NCBI RefSeq assembly: GCF_049860805.1
Contig: NZ_CP187555.1
Location: 5,097,978-5,161,977, forward strand
Direction of reading: 5' to 3'
Source of the DNA: Parabacteroides sp900760525
GTDB lineage: Bacteria > Bacteroidota > Bacteroidia > Bacteroidales > Tannerellaceae
Length of the DNA stretch: 64,000 nucleotides
In this document: positions 34,743-42,924 of the stretch, piece by piece
How positions within the stretch are numbered: the stretch's first letter is position 1
Layout: each line of letters starts with the position of its first letter
Made by a program: the position numbers and the translations under genes
The notes under the pieces: model-generated
Database searches by the model: none
What the model was told of the DNA's origin: nothing
The model's input: the letters and a program-made list of their open reading frames with translations, nothing else

Positions 34743-35606
34743 ATGAAAAAAGTTCTACTCTATTTATTCGCCCTTTTGATCTCTACGAATGTGGCTTTAG
34801 CAAAACATCCTGATAATGAAATGAATGTGATGTCCTTTAATATCCGGATGAGTACAAAATCCGACGGGGCTAACTGGTGGGAATACAGGAAAGACCTGGC
34901 AGCCAATGTGATTAAGTTCTATGATGTCGATATGTTTGGTGCACAGGAAGTTTTGAATAACCAGCTGACAGACTTGTTGGACCGCTTGCCTGACTATGCT
35001 TATGTCGGGGTGGGGCGTGAAGACGGTAAGACGAAAGGTGAATATTCTCCTATCCTTTATAGAAAGGATCGTTTCTCTGTTGTCAAAAGCGGTAATTTCT
35101 GGCTGGCAGAGGATATGAATGCCGTAGGCAAGAAGGGCTGGGATGCCGCTTGTGAGCGTGTTGCCACCTGGGCGATATTCAAAGATAAGGAATCAGGAAA
35201 AGAGTTTTTCTTTCTGAACACCCATTTGGATCATGTGGGACAGGTCGCCCGCCATGAAGGAGCTTCCCTGGTTTTAGAGCAGGTAAAGCAATTATCCGGG
35301 AATTTGCCGGTGATTGTAACAGGCGACTTTAATGCCGTCCCAACCGATGATCCCATAAAAGTCCTGACTGATGAAAAAGATCCGCGCCATTTGACACATA
35401 CCCGTACATTGGCACCCTTGCGTTATGGCCCTGAATGGACCTTTCACGATTACGGACGCATTCCTTTGGATGAACGTGCATGGATCGATTATATCTTTAT
35501 AAAAGGTAATATCAAAGTCCTTCGTCATGGCGTTTTGACCGAGAGCCTGGGCGATCTGTATCCTTCGGACCACTGTCCTGTTATATCAAGAATACTTATT
35601 CAGTAA
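34743..35606 (+). CDS. Exported endonuclease/exonuclease/phosphatase-family enzyme
   Basis: Metal-dependent phosphodiester hydrolase fold (DNase I-like). Signal peptide to about residue 20 (NVALAKH). Motifs in order: MSFNIRM (Asn), GAQEVL (Glu, metal), FFLNTHLDHVG, VIVTGDFNAVP (Asp, Asn) and PSDHCPVISR (Asp, His). The family covers nucleases, inositol-polyphosphate and lipid phosphatases, so substrate is open; export argues for an extracellular phosphate ester or nucleic acid. It lies 5 bases before the AraC regulator gene, forming a two-gene operon. Confidence 0.87.
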   Translation: MKKVLLYLFALLISTNVALAKHPDNEMNVMSFNIRMSTKSDGANWWEYRKDLAANVIKFYDVDMFGAQEVLNNQLTDLLDRLPDYAYVGVGREDGKTKGEYSPILYRKDRFSVVKSGNFWLAEDMNAVGKKGWDAACERVATWAIFKDKESGKEFFFLNTHLDHVGQVARHEGASLVLEQVKQLSGNLPVIVTGDFNAVPTDDPIKVLTDEKDPRHLTHTRTLAPLRYGPEWTFHDYGRIPLDERAWIDYIFIKGNIKVLRHGVLTESLGDLYPSDHCPVISRILIQ

Positions 35607-35611
35607 ACGTT

Positions 35612-36493
35612 ATGAGTTCCGTAGATGTATTAAGAGAAATTACGCCGCTTTCACCAGAAGATTGTTTTCTGGTGATGCAACGGCCTAAGCGTAGTTTTTC
35701 CTATCCGCTTCATGTGCATCCGGAATTTGAATTGAACTATCTGGAGAATGCCGGTGGGGCGATCCGTATTGTTGGTGATTCGGTGGAGGAGATGGAGGAC
35801 CTTGACCTGTTATTGGTAGCAGGTGGAGCTAAGCATGCCTATTCCAACCACAAATGCCAGAGTACGGATATTCTCGAAATTACGATCCAATTCCACATCT
35901 CTCTGTTTGACAGCTTTATCAACAAACGGCATTTCAAGACTATAAAAGATATGTTTGAGAAAGCCTCATGCGGTCTTGTTTTTAGCCGTGAAATGATTTT
36001 GCGTATTCAGCCCGAATTGAAAAAGCTATCGAGTGATAAGCCGGATTCTTTTCACAATTTATTACGCTTGATAGAAATACTCAAGATCTTGTCGTTAGAT
36101 GAAGAGGCGCGCAAGTTAAATGCCGTCAATACCGTAGAAAACTTCAGTAATATCGATAATGACCGTCTGGATACGATCATGTTGTTTTTGCATGAAAATT
36201 ATCAGCGTCCGGTCTTATTGTCCGAACTTGCTTCGTTAATAAATATGAGCGAAGCGTCACTTACCCGGTTTTTGAAAAAGTGGACTGGAAAAACTTTTAT
36301 AGACAATTTGAATGACATTCGTATAGCAGAAGCGGTTTGCCGGCTGATCGACACAAGTGATACAATAGCAGAAATATGCTATAAATCCGGTTTTAATAAC
36401 TTATCGAATTTCAATCGGGCTTTTAAGCGACGAAAAGGTAATACTCCTACCGAATATCGTGAAAAATATGCACGTACTCGTTTTAGGGTTTGA
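35612..36493 (+). CDS. AraC-family transcriptional regulator
   Basis: 293 aa. N-terminal cupin-like sensor domain (about 20-130: SYPLHVHPEFELNYLE is the cupin entry motif) and a C-terminal double helix-turn-helix domain (about 190-288: LSELASLINMSEASLTRFLKKWTG; IAEICYKSGFNNLSNFNRAFKRRKG). Cytosolic DNA-binding protein that probably senses a sugar-like ligand. Cotranscribed with the EEP gene. Just 42 bases after its stop are two 15-base direct repeats 21 bases apart abutting a promoter, the spacing typical of AraC-family operators, making a natural target. Confidence 0.9.
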   Translation: MSSVDVLREITPLSPEDCFLVMQRPKRSFSYPLHVHPEFELNYLENAGGAIRIVGDSVEEMEDLDLLLVAGGAKHAYSNHKCQSTDILEITIQFHISLFDSFINKRHFKTIKDMFEKASCGLVFSREMILRIQPELKKLSSDKPDSFHNLLRLIEILKILSLDEEARKLNAVNTVENFSNIDNDRLDTIMLFLHENYQRPVLLSELASLINMSEASLTRFLKKWTGKTFIDNLNDIRIAEAVCRLIDTSDTIAEICYKSGFNNLSNFNRAFKRRKGNTPTEYREKYARTRFRV

Positions 36494-36534
36494 AACATGA
36501 TTTTAAACTAATTTACAGAATGGGCAAATAACCT

Positions 36535-36570
36535 ATGATGAAATAGTATCATATAATGATAAAATAGTAT
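36535..36570 (+). promoter_or_regulatory. Candidate AraC-type operator: two direct repeats 21 bases apart
   Basis: ATGATGAAATAGTAT (36535-36549) and ATGATAAAATAGTAT (36556-36570) match at 14 of 15 positions with a 21-base period, so both face the same side of the helix. The second touches the -33 TTTG of the next promoter, the geometry of a class II activator site. A small dyad (TATGAT...ATCATA) also covers the first copy. Confidence 0.6.
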
Positions 36571-36601
36571 TTGGTGGTTAATTGTGTGGACCATATCTTT
36601 G
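36570..36601 (+). promoter_or_regulatory. Predicted promoter of a short non-coding transcription unit
   Basis: TTTG (36570-36573), 20 bases, TATCTTTG (36594-36601). Full consensus match, facing the terminator at about 36738-36765. Confidence 0.7.
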
Positions 36602-36607
36602 TAATGT

Positions 36608-36766
36608 TGAATAAACAATGAAATTACTAAGACGAATAGCCTTAGTTTAAGCGTCGAGATTTTAAAATATTAAACACAATAAGGTATTTTTTTTACATTG
36701 GTCTAAAGAATTGAGAATTAAAAACACAACTGAAAAAGGGCTGCCTGTGAAGGTAGCCCTTTTTAT
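36608..36766 (+). ncRNA. Candidate small RNA (about 155 bases) between araC and the intron
   Basis: The unit is bounded by the promoter above and by a Rho-independent terminator (GGGCTGCC / GGTAGCCC, loop TGTGAA, then TTTTT). No ORF longer than 10 codons follows the promoter; the only ATG phrase near the start would encode 10 residues (MKLLRRIALV) without a clear ribosome site. It may be a regulatory RNA, a leader peptide unit, or the remnant of a gene lost when neighbouring DNA changed. Confidence 0.45.
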
Positions 36767-36767
36767 T

Positions 36768-38671
36768 GTACGCCCAGCATGGGCGTACGCTCTAGGGTGT
36801 AAGTCCCGAATGAACCCTGATAGTGGGAATCATTAGCCAATAGCAAGGGTGTCCATAGCGATGTGGAATCTGAAGGAAGCTGGCGGCAAATTCTCGGTCT
36901 TACGAACAGGAACTGATTATAAGGCTTGATATACTGGACGAGCTTGCAATACAAAGCAAAGTCCCATAGCTATCCGAATGTATATCATGTAAAATCGGAA
37001 GATATATGAGATGAAAGCGTACGTTCTTATCTGGGGAGGTCTCACGGACATTATGAACAAGTGTCTTTATAATGGTTGAAACAAGATTTATCGTGAGAAG
37101 TCAGCCGAGGTCATAGTACCGGAAACAAAAAAAAAAAAACCGGGAAGGACTGAACCTTAATAAAGTAAGTAAATGAAAGTTACCTAATGCAAGAAGAAAT
37201 GCAGAACATATCCATAGGAGACGCGCAGTTGGAGTCGGGGGTGGAACCCACGTCGAAGATTGGCATGCAGACTTACATGGGGATAACTGAAAACACCCTT
37301 ACAACTTTCACTTGTAGAAAAGACGGATTATTGGAATTTATTCTATCGCCCTCGAATCTGAACACCGCCTATAAACGTGTGAAGAGTAATAAAGGCAGTG
37401 GTGGTATAGACCGAATGAGTGTCGACATGCTCCTTGCCTATCTTAAGGAACACGGGCATTCCATAGTTCGTTCCATCTATGATGGCACATACAAACCGAA
37501 TCCTGTACGACGGGTTGCAATTCCTAAATCAAACGGAAAGAAACGTGAATTGGGTATTCCAACGGTAGTCGACCGTGTCATTCAACAGGCTATTACTCAG
37601 GTTTTAGTCCCTCTCTATGAACCCCAATTTTCCCCTTGCAGCTATGGTTTCCGTCCTCATCGCAGCGCACACGATGCCTTACGAAAGTGTGGTGAATACA
37701 TTAGCGGCGGCTACATCTTTACGGTAGATATGGACTTGGAGAAGTTCTTCGACACAGTCAGTCACTCCAAGCTGATAGAGGTCTTGTCCCGCACTGTCAA
37801 AGACGGTCGTGTCATATCTCTTATCCATAAATATCTGAACTCAGGTGTGATGTCAGGTGGCAAGATTGAGTACACTCAGTTGGGAGTTCCTCAGGGCGGT
37901 CCGTTGAGCCCGTTGTTAAGCAATGTCATGCTCAATGAGCTGGATATGGAATTAGAACGTCGAGGACATCTTTTCGTCAGATATGCCGATGACCTTGTAA
38001 TTTTTTGCAAAAGTCGCAAGTCAGCGAAAAGAACCTACGAGCATATCCTCCCTTTCATAGAAAAGAAATTGTTCTTGAGAATAAACAAGGATAAAACGCA
38101 AGTAGCCCACATGCGTGATATTAAATTTCTTGGATTTTCATTTGGTCGTAGTAATGGTAAATGCCAATTCTACCTTCATAAAGATACCTTCAGGAAGTTA
38201 AAGACGAAGATACGAGAACTGACTAGCCGCAGTAATGGCTGGGGATATGACTATCGGAAACAACGTCTTCATTGGTACATTCGTGGTTGGTCAAATTATT
38301 TTAAACTTGCTTGTTACAAGAATAAATTGAGTGAATTGGATGGATGGGTCAGACGACGTATCCGAATGTGTATATGGAAAAGTTGGAAGCGAGTAAGAAC
38401 ACGATATGGTAATCTGAAGAAACTTATCCCTGATGTCAATCGTGTACGAATAGCCGCTTTTAGTCGAAAAGGCTATTGGCGTATGTCCGCAAGTCCCTGT
38501 ATACATGAAGCTATGTCTGATGAAAGGCTCTTAAAAGCCGGTTATCCTACTTTCGCGATGTATTACCATCATTAGACAGTAAAGTTTATTAAGGAACCGC
38601 CGTATGCCGAACGGCACGTACGGTGGTGTGAGAGGACAGCATGGGAAATAATCCCATGCTTCCTACTCGAT
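36768..38671 (+). mobile_element. Group II intron, class C (IIC) type
   Basis: The 5' end GTACGCCCAGCATGGGCGTA and the phrase AGGGTGTAAGTCCCGAA are typical group II domain I starts, though GTACG departs from the usual GTGCG/GTGYG. Domain V lies near 38597-38628 (ACCGCCGTATGCCGAACGGC... pairing with ACGTACGGTGGT) and its triad aligns as CGC, the class C form, not AGC. Domain VI (AGCATGGG/CCCATGCT) is followed by CTACTCGAT as the 3' end. It is inserted directly behind a terminator T tract, the known class C target. Boundaries may be off by one base. A 13-A run sits at 37127-37139. Confidence 0.85.
37187..38575 (+). CDS. Group II intron reverse transcriptase/maturase
   Basis: 462 aa, within domain IV of the intron. 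The reverse transcriptase domain runs from about residue 50 to 320: GSGGIDRMSVD, YKPNPVRRVAIPKSNGKKRELGIP, QFSPCSYGFRPHRSAHDAL, GVPQGGPLSPLLSN and the catalytic box YADD (266-269). The maturase (X) domain follows (WYIRGWSNYFKLACYKNKLSELD). There is no C-terminal HNH endonuclease domain, as expected for class C introns, which use DNA hairpins and nascent strands as targets. Frame is intact, so the intron could be active. Confidence 0.94.
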   Translation: MQEEMQNISIGDAQLESGVEPTSKIGMQTYMGITENTLTTFTCRKDGLLEFILSPSNLNTAYKRVKSNKGSGGIDRMSVDMLLAYLKEHGHSIVRSIYDGTYKPNPVRRVAIPKSNGKKRELGIPTVVDRVIQQAITQVLVPLYEPQFSPCSYGFRPHRSAHDALRKCGEYISGGYIFTVDMDLEKFFDTVSHSKLIEVLSRTVKDGRVISLIHKYLNSGVMSGGKIEYTQLGVPQGGPLSPLLSNVMLNELDMELERRGHLFVRYADDLVIFCKSRKSAKRTYEHILPFIEKKLFLRINKDKTQVAHMRDIKFLGFSFGRSNGKCQFYLHKDTFRKLKTKIRELTSRSNGWGYDYRKQRLHWYIRGWSNYFKLACYKNKLSELDGWVRRRIRMCIWKSWKRVRTRYGNLKKLIPDVNRVRIAAFSRKGYWRMSASPCIHEAMSDERLLKAGYPTFAMYYHH

Positions 38672-38703
38672 TGGTGTCATTCCGATTTTAATACGTATAT
38701 TTG
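38671..38703 (+). promoter_or_regulatory. Predicted promoter of the DUF3467 gene at the intron's 3' junction
   Basis: -7 box TATATTTG (38696-38703); the matching -33 lies at TTGG (38671-38674), so the intron/exon joint falls in it. With the intron removed the site would read TTTGG, a better -33 element. Confidence 0.5.
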
Positions 38704-38734
38704 TGTTAGAATATTTATAATCAAATATAGAAAT

Positions 38735-39043
38735 ATGGAAAACAACAAACCGACAAATGAGATTCAGGTAGAGCTGTCAGAAGAGATGGCTCAGGGAACG
38801 TATGCAAATCTGGCAATTATATCACATTCTTCATCCGAGTTTATTTTGGATTTTATCCGTGTTGTGCCGGGGGCACCGAAAGCACAGGTGAAAAGCCGTG
38901 TTATTTTGACTCCGGACAATGCCAAACGTCTTTTGTTTGCTTTGCAGGATAATCTCGCGAAGTTTGAAGAACAGGTCAATGGTAAGACGGCTAAGTTCGA
39001 AGATTTTGTTCCTCCCATCGGAGGTGTAAAAGGGGAAGCCTGA
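38735..39043 (+). CDS. DUF3467 protein
   Basis: 102-residue conserved protein of unknown function. The sequence NEIQVELSEEMAQGTYANLAIISHSSSEFILDFIRVVPG...KAQVKSRVILTPDNAKRLLFALQDNL is the whole DUF3467 domain. No signal peptide or membrane span. From memory its relatives often sit right after rpoC in Bacteroides; here 4 kb (EEP, AraC, candidate RNA, intron) lie between. A terminator follows. Confidence 0.88.
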   Translation: MENNKPTNEIQVELSEEMAQGTYANLAIISHSSSEFILDFIRVVPGAPKAQVKSRVILTPDNAKRLLFALQDNLAKFEEQVNGKTAKFEDFVPPIGGVKGEA

Positions 39044-39060
39044 TTCCCGGATAGAAAATA

Positions 39061-39093
39061 AAAAAGGCCGCTCTGAATGGAGGGGCCTTTTTT
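39061..39093 (+). terminator. Terminator after the DUF3467 gene
   Basis: AAAGGCCGCTC pairs with GAGGGGCCTTT (one mismatch), followed by TTTTT. It also lies 18 bases past the stop of the reverse-strand small membrane protein and may serve both. Confidence 0.8.
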
Positions 39094-39111
39094 ATTTGTA
39101 AGTGTGTGTGA

Positions 39112-39282
39112 TTATTCGAGTCTCTTGTTTATAACGATATGACCGATATAACCCAGGATAATGAATCCTAAACCGGCAAGCAGGATTGTATTGTTCATTC
39201 CCCCGCTAATTGCTGGTACAGCTAAAATGATAACACCGATAAGGAGTACGATTACCCCCAGATTCTTCAATAATTCGTTCAT
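39112..39282 (-). CDS. Small 56-residue membrane protein, two predicted spans
   Basis: Start ATG at 39282, TAA at 39112-39114. The product MNELLKNLGVIVLLIGVIIL... has a first hydrophobic helix (about 8-25), a short polar turn (SGGMNN), a second helix (about 31-51) and a basic end (NKRLE). Minus-strand TTTATTTG (39319-39326) with TTTG 18 bases before it would be a fair promoter. I recall similar short unnamed proteins in Bacteroidales, but no function. The length and good hydrophobic pattern argue that it is a real gene. Confidence 0.72.
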   Translation of the reverse strand: MNELLKNLGVIVLLIGVIILAVPAISGGMNNTILLAGLGFIILGYIGHIVINKRLE

Positions 39283-39420
39283 GGTGATAGATATGTTTAT
39301 ATATTATTATTTTTCTACCGCAAATAAAGCAATAATAACCCGATTGCAAAAATATTTTGGGACAAAAATGATGAAACCATTGAATTTAGCTTTTATATTT
39401 GTGAAATAATACAGTTATAT

Positions 39421-40158
39421 ATGCTACGAATACTTTATATATTTTATTTATGGCTGTTTGTGGTTCCTGTTTTTGTGCTATTGACCATTCTTACAGCTCT
39501 TACGGTTATTGTTGGTTGCCTATTAGGCGGGGAAAGAATATTTGCTTATTATCCGGGAATGATCTGGTCGTGGCTGACCTGCCATTTGGCCCTTTGCCCG
39601 GTGAAAGTGAAAGGCCGGGAGAATATAGACCGGAAGAAATCGTATGTCTTTGTCGCCAATCACCAGGGAGCTTTTGATATATTTCTTATATATGGTTTTT
39701 TAGGAGTTCCGATCAAATGGGTAATGAAAGCCGGTATTGCCAAGATTCCTTTTGTGGGAGCGGCTTGCCGGGCAGCCGGTTTTATATTTGTCGATAATTC
39801 GACACCGAAAGCAGCGGCCCGTAGCGTGCAGGATGCTGAACGCAGCTTGAAGAACGGTGCGTCGGTGGTGGTATTCCCTGAAGGCTCACGCACATATGAC
39901 GGAAAGATGATCCGCTTCAAGAAGGGCGCATACCAGATGGCTGCCGACCAACATTTGCCGATTGTGCCGATCACATTGAACGGACCTTTTGATGTATTGC
40001 CGATCGGTTCGTTGAATATACACCGTCATAAGATGGAAATGGTTATTCATCCGCCTATTCCGACGAATGGAATAGATGCTTCACATAAAGGATTGCAACA
40101 GATGGCCGACAGAACACAGGGCATCATCGCATCCGCTTTATGGGACCAGTATAAATAA
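39421..40158 (+). CDS. plsC: 1-acyl-sn-glycerol-3-phosphate acyltransferase
   Basis: Adds the second acyl chain in phosphatidic acid synthesis at the inner membrane. An N-terminal hydrophobic segment (about 4-32) is followed by the acyltransferase motifs: NHQGAFD (H-x4-D catalytic pair), the KWVMKAGIAKIPFVG block, VVFPEGSRTYDG and LPIVPITLNG. 245 aa is typical. A -7 box TATATTTG lies at 39394-39401, leaving a very short leader. Its stop is one base from the convergent Wzi gene's stop, leaving no space for a terminator between them. Confidence 0.92.
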   Translation: MLRILYIFYLWLFVVPVFVLLTILTALTVIVGCLLGGERIFAYYPGMIWSWLTCHLALCPVKVKGRENIDRKKSYVFVANHQGAFDIFLIYGFLGVPIKWVMKAGIAKIPFVGAACRAAGFIFVDNSTPKAAARSVQDAERSLKNGASVVVFPEGSRTYDGKMIRFKKGAYQMAADQHLPIVPITLNGPFDVLPIGSLNIHRHKMEMVIHPPIPTNGIDASHKGLQQMADRTQGIIASALWDQYK

Positions 40159-40159
40159 T

Positions 40160-41641
40160 CTATTTCCAGGATTTTAAGATGCCGCGTTTGCAGACACTCA
40201 AACTGAAACCGACGTTATCGCCATAGAGCGAACCGGCATCTGCCGCTACCGCCCCTGTAAATTCCCAACCTTGCAGGCTGGGGTGGCGATATTTGACTTC
40301 TACCTGTCCGGAGTTGCTCCTTTTGTTATTCCTGAACGGAGCGTAGGGTGTCCCCCAACTATTCATGAGCGTGTATTTTAGACGATAAGAAACCATTGGC
40401 GACAGATCTCCTTCAAATGCCAGATGCCAGGCACGGACACGCGTATTCTTGAAATCCACATCCCCGTTCGTATTATATTGGGGAGAGGTCAGAAGAGGCG
40501 AACCGATTCCATGTCCGAAATAAGAAGCCCCGGTTTTATACTCCCCATTATTATAATAATCATCTCCGCCACCACCCGGACCTTGATATTTATCATGATC
40601 GAAGATAATAAAATGGAACGGCCCACTCTGATTGCGGGTAACCAGATATTCCGTTACAACCTTCCGCAGCCAGGGAAAACGCGGGAGGTCCAATTGTACC
40701 CCCCAAAGCCCATCCGTCCCGTTCCCGAATATCATTCCCGATTTATCTTCGAAATAATGCTGAAGATAAGCCGCCAGTTTCCAGTTAGGCATCGTGTATT
40801 CGAGTTTGAAGTCATACGAACCGAAATGATTGCCCAACACATTGATCTGGTCCGACAATGTCGCATTGTCTCCGCCTTCGCTACCACAAACCACGCGGAT
40901 AAAATCTTTCAGCGAATGAGGTTGTACGCCGATTTTCGGATTGCTGGATGTACCGCCCCACTGCGCCCAATGCTGTACACCGATAATACCGGAAAGCGGA
41001 AAATCCTTTTGTGTATCCTTGATGCGGACATAAAAAGATTTATGATGCCAGAGGGCATCTTTCACATACGTCTGTTTACCATTGGAGAAATCTTCCAGAT
41101 ATCCGCTGTCGAAAGACTTGCCTACCGCAAAATCTCCCTTCACCTGCATCCAACCCTTTGTGAGCGGGACGACGGTAAACTCCGGCATACTCAGGTTAAT
41201 TTCCGGAATCGGGCGTGCATTGGGAGAGAGAGCCATGTCGCCGGAACTAAGGGAATGGTCCCAAAGCGAATGCCGGTTTTCTTTGCTACCCACACTCAGA
41301 AGAAGGCTTTTATATCCTAACTCGGCATATACCTGCTGAATAAACACATTATGATAACGAGGTACGGCAGCAACAAGGTCCAACCCTGCGCTCCATCGGA
41401 ATCCTTTTCCCAAATGTTGTTGATGAAAAACTCCTGCGTTGAGATAACCATTATTGGCATCCAGAGGAACTATCCCGTACCGGTTACTCACCATCCAGAA
41501 TGGTGTTGTCGATCCGCTGCTAACCGATCCGAAAGCTTCGGCTTTATATGAGGTTGCATCTTCCACCTCCTCCGTCTGTGCAAAAGTATCTGCAGCATAG
41601 AAAAGAGTAGCAACTGCAATGATTGTCTGTAAGGCTTTCAT
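40160..41641 (-). CDS. Capsule assembly Wzi-family outer-membrane protein
   Basis: 493 aa with a signal peptide ending DTFAQ (about residue 22). Alternating hydrophobic/aromatic strands predict a beta-barrel, e.g. KWLAAYLQHYF-like strand pairs and GGGGDDYYNNGEYKTG, SPLLTSPQYNTNG, features I associate with the Bacteroidetes Wzi family. Wzi helps anchor capsule polysaccharide at the surface in enterobacteria; here capsule genes are not adjacent, so the precise role is open. Confidence 0.8.
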   Translation of the reverse strand: MKALQTIIAVATLFYAADTFAQTEEVEDATSYKAEAFGSVSSGSTTPFWMVSNRYGIVPLDANNGYLNAGVFHQQHLGKGFRWSAGLDLVAAVPRYHNVFIQQVYAELGYKSLLLSVGSKENRHSLWDHSLSSGDMALSPNARPIPEINLSMPEFTVVPLTKGWMQVKGDFAVGKSFDSGYLEDFSNGKQTYVKDALWHHKSFYVRIKDTQKDFPLSGIIGVQHWAQWGGTSSNPKIGVQPHSLKDFIRVVCGSEGGDNATLSDQINVLGNHFGSYDFKLEYTMPNWKLAAYLQHYFEDKSGMIFGNGTDGLWGVQLDLPRFPWLRKVVTEYLVTRNQSGPFHFIIFDHDKYQGPGGGGDDYYNNGEYKTGASYFGHGIGSPLLTSPQYNTNGDVDFKNTRVRAWHLAFEGDLSPMVSYRLKYTLMNSWGTPYAPFRNNKRSNSGQVEVKYRHPSLQGWEFTGAVAADAGSLYGDNVGFSLSVCKRGILKSWK

Positions 41642-41753
41642 TCCATATTTATTTTAACCGGACAAAGGTAAGGATTAAAATTTACCGCCCGATATCTCAT
41701 TTCAAAAAGAAGTATAAGCATTCTGAAAATACAAATATCAGAATAATCGATTC

Positions 41754-42755
41754 TTATTTCCCCGGTAACCAGTCGAATACTGTGCGATATACATGGTCGC
41801 GCGAGTCTTTTTCAGAAAGTATCAGGTCATGAATCCCGTTCTGTATCGTATCGCGCGTGACATAATTACCTAATTTCTGTCCGTATTTTTGAATATCGTG
41901 TACGTCCAGCACAATGTCGGAAGACAGATATTCGTTGTTCCATTCCTTTGTTTCAGGAAACGACTTGTTAGACGACATCACCAATACCGGGCAGTCCAGG
42001 CTGATCCCTTTCTGCACAGTTTTCTGCGCCTCCTGTATGGCGTTTATCCATCCGGCTTTTTTCGGATGGCCGTTAATCATCTTCCAATCCGTATTATATT
42101 CCCATTCTCCTTTGAACTGTTTGAGCAGGCTGTGGGCGTACGAAGCATCCCCGTATCCCTGTACGGTCAGGTTCGGGAATAGTTTCCCTATGCATGAAAC
42201 TACCGGGATTACGATCTTTTCCATCATCCATCCGAAATTCCAGTCTAAGAAAGGACTATTCAACATCAATCCGTCGACGGGAAGTTTGCCTTTTTTGCTG
42301 TTCAGATAGTAAGGCGTGATCAGCCCTCCTGTCGAATGCGCCATCAGCAGTATTTTGTCGTTTCCTTCTTCTCTGATGATAGCCAAGGCCGTATCGAGAT
42401 CCGCGAAATATTCCTTCAGGCTTTTGCAAAAGAAAGGATTCTGGTTCGGAAGGATCGAACGCCCGTACTTGCGGAGGTCCATCGCATAAAAGTTATAACC
42501 GTGAGCATTCACACTATCTCCCAGTTGCTTCTGAAAAAAATAGTCGTTGTAGCCATGTATATACAGGATTGCCTGTTTGGTGTCAGGCAATTGCGGTTTC
42601 TTGACAAGTGTGCAGACAACTTTCCCCTCGTAATCGTCCGGCATCTGAATCGTCCGGCGCAGATAATTATCGCCCAGCACGTCCGGAACGTATTGGGCAT
42701 AAATTACAGAGACGAAAAGCAGTGACAAGATTGTAAAATATAGTTTCCGTGCCAT
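41754..42755 (-). CDS. Exported alpha/beta hydrolase (serine hydrolase, S33-like)
   Basis: 333 aa, signal peptide to about residue 20 (SVIYAQ). Hydrolase fold with oxyanion region AILYIHGYNDYF, nucleophile elbow MAHSTGGL (Ser), acid in SSDIVLDVHD or nearby, and the terminal His in NGIHDLILS. Resembles monoacylglycerol lipase/lysophospholipase-type enzymes, so lipid or ester substrates are likely. A minus-strand -7 box TATTTTTG lies at 42817-42824. Divergent from the histidine kinase gene across 169 bases. Confidence 0.87.
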   Translation of the reverse strand: MARKLYFTILSLLFVSVIYAQYVPDVLGDNYLRRTIQMPDDYEGKVVCTLVKKPQLPDTKQAILYIHGYNDYFFQKQLGDSVNAHGYNFYAMDLRKYGRSILPNQNPFFCKSLKEYFADLDTALAIIREEGNDKILLMAHSTGGLITPYYLNSKKGKLPVDGLMLNSPFLDWNFGWMMEKIVIPVVSCIGKLFPNLTVQGYGDASYAHSLLKQFKGEWEYNTDWKMINGHPKKAGWINAIQEAQKTVQKGISLDCPVLVMSSNKSFPETKEWNNEYLSSDIVLDVHDIQKYGQKLGNYVTRDTIQNGIHDLILSEKDSRDHVYRTVFDWLPGK

Positions 42756-42924
42756 ATCCGTTTTTATTTCTTTACTATAACGTGTTCATCCTGGTGTTTG
42801 TTGCAGGTAATAAGCACAAAAATACAATCTTCTTTTATATATCTTGGGTTATTTGTTGTAACATTTGTTTCTTATTCCTAACTTGCAAAGCAAAACACAG
42901 AGAGTTTGATACTCGGAGTTTAGA

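Noticed and set aside
37127..37139. Run of 13 A as a frameshift in the intron maturase
   Set aside because: It lies before the coding start in the intron's RNA region, and the maturase frame is complete.
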